A DNA stretch of 39,516 nucleotides from Chara braunii (lineage: Eukaryota; Streptophyta; Charophyceae; Charales; Characeae). The notes under the pieces were generated by a model. It was not told the DNA's origin, did no database searches, and saw only the letters and a list, made by a program, of their open reading frames with translations. Both the position numbers and the translations under genes were made by a program. Location of the stretch: the NCBI GenBank assembly GCA_003427395.1, contig BFEA01000127.1, positions 163,288 through 202,803 of the forward strand, in the 5' to 3' direction. Position 1 is the first letter of the stretch; each line of letters opens with the position of its first letter. Below, piece after piece: positions 39,291 through 39,516 of the stretch.

Positions 39291-39516
39291 TCAGACCTGG
39301 TCACCCCAATGAGACCCCTTTCAAACTTCCCAGACCTTTTCCCCCCCACTGAGCTCTCATGGTATGGGGGGCAGTGCAAATGAGAGAAAAAGTAAGAGAA
39401 AAGGTACGAATGCAATGAACCCAAGTCGTGAATACAATGTCGACACTGAAAGCCAAGATTATCGAACCAATGATAGATCTTCAACGACAATAGTATCCAG
39501 TAAGAAAGTGGGGGGG
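39291..39516. other. Sequence after the LINE
   Basis: May still be LINE tail or 3' UTR, shifted in frame. No poly(A) tail is reached before the window ends. Nothing else recognised. Confidence 0.4.

Overview
The window looks like repeat-dense intergenic DNA from a eukaryotic nuclear genome, most likely a large plant genome. I found no intact host gene, tRNA or rRNA. The plant reading rests on four things: a decayed L1-type LINE with a C-terminal zf-RVT region, a short hAT-type DNA transposon with an 8-bp target duplication, LTR-like fragments with a TGGCGCACC primer-site-like motif, and a type III hammerhead ribozyme of the kind known from plant retrozymes. All of this is read by eye; no database was searched.

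Layout. 1-4735: microsatellite, a small inverted-repeat element, a nested foldback, a decayed fragment of an unrecognised protein family (minus strand, 1364-1660), and an element whose ends are packed with the word CGTAC. 4895-9126: an LTR-like fragment (repeat X copy 1) carrying a 518-bp MITE, tandem units with a hammerhead ribozyme on the minus strand, a second word-packed element (GTTCGC/GCGAAC) and a second copy of the MITE. 9127-16272: old unassigned sequence, repeat X copy 2, a paired repeat called delta here, (TG)n, and a tandem with the word TTCAACG. 16351-19105: a non-coding tract that is almost a continuous string of short hairpins, containing an internal poly(A) run and closed by a distinctive hairpin. 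19106-23429: mostly unassigned. 23430-31440: repeat X copy 3, then four kinds of hairpin array, including eight copies of one hairpin whose loop is conserved while its stem sequence changes and stays paired; this stretch closes with the same terminal hairpin as the first tract. 32475-39290: one decayed LINE interrupted by three later insertions: a word-packed element, a 691-bp hAT element with target duplication, and a ~2.3-kb block carrying a 263-codon minus-strand ORF related to the fragment at 1364-1660.

The most unusual content is the hairpin material. Four tracts (16351-18006, 24142-24560, 25218-26140, 26379-27071), plus a weaker fifth (28440-29600), consist of serial stem-loops. In three of them a loop or core is kept while arm sequences differ from copy to copy and remain complementary. 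That pattern points to selection on, or copying of, RNA or DNA secondary structure in a non-coding retroelement. Function is unknown; packaging, priming or protein binding are guesses.
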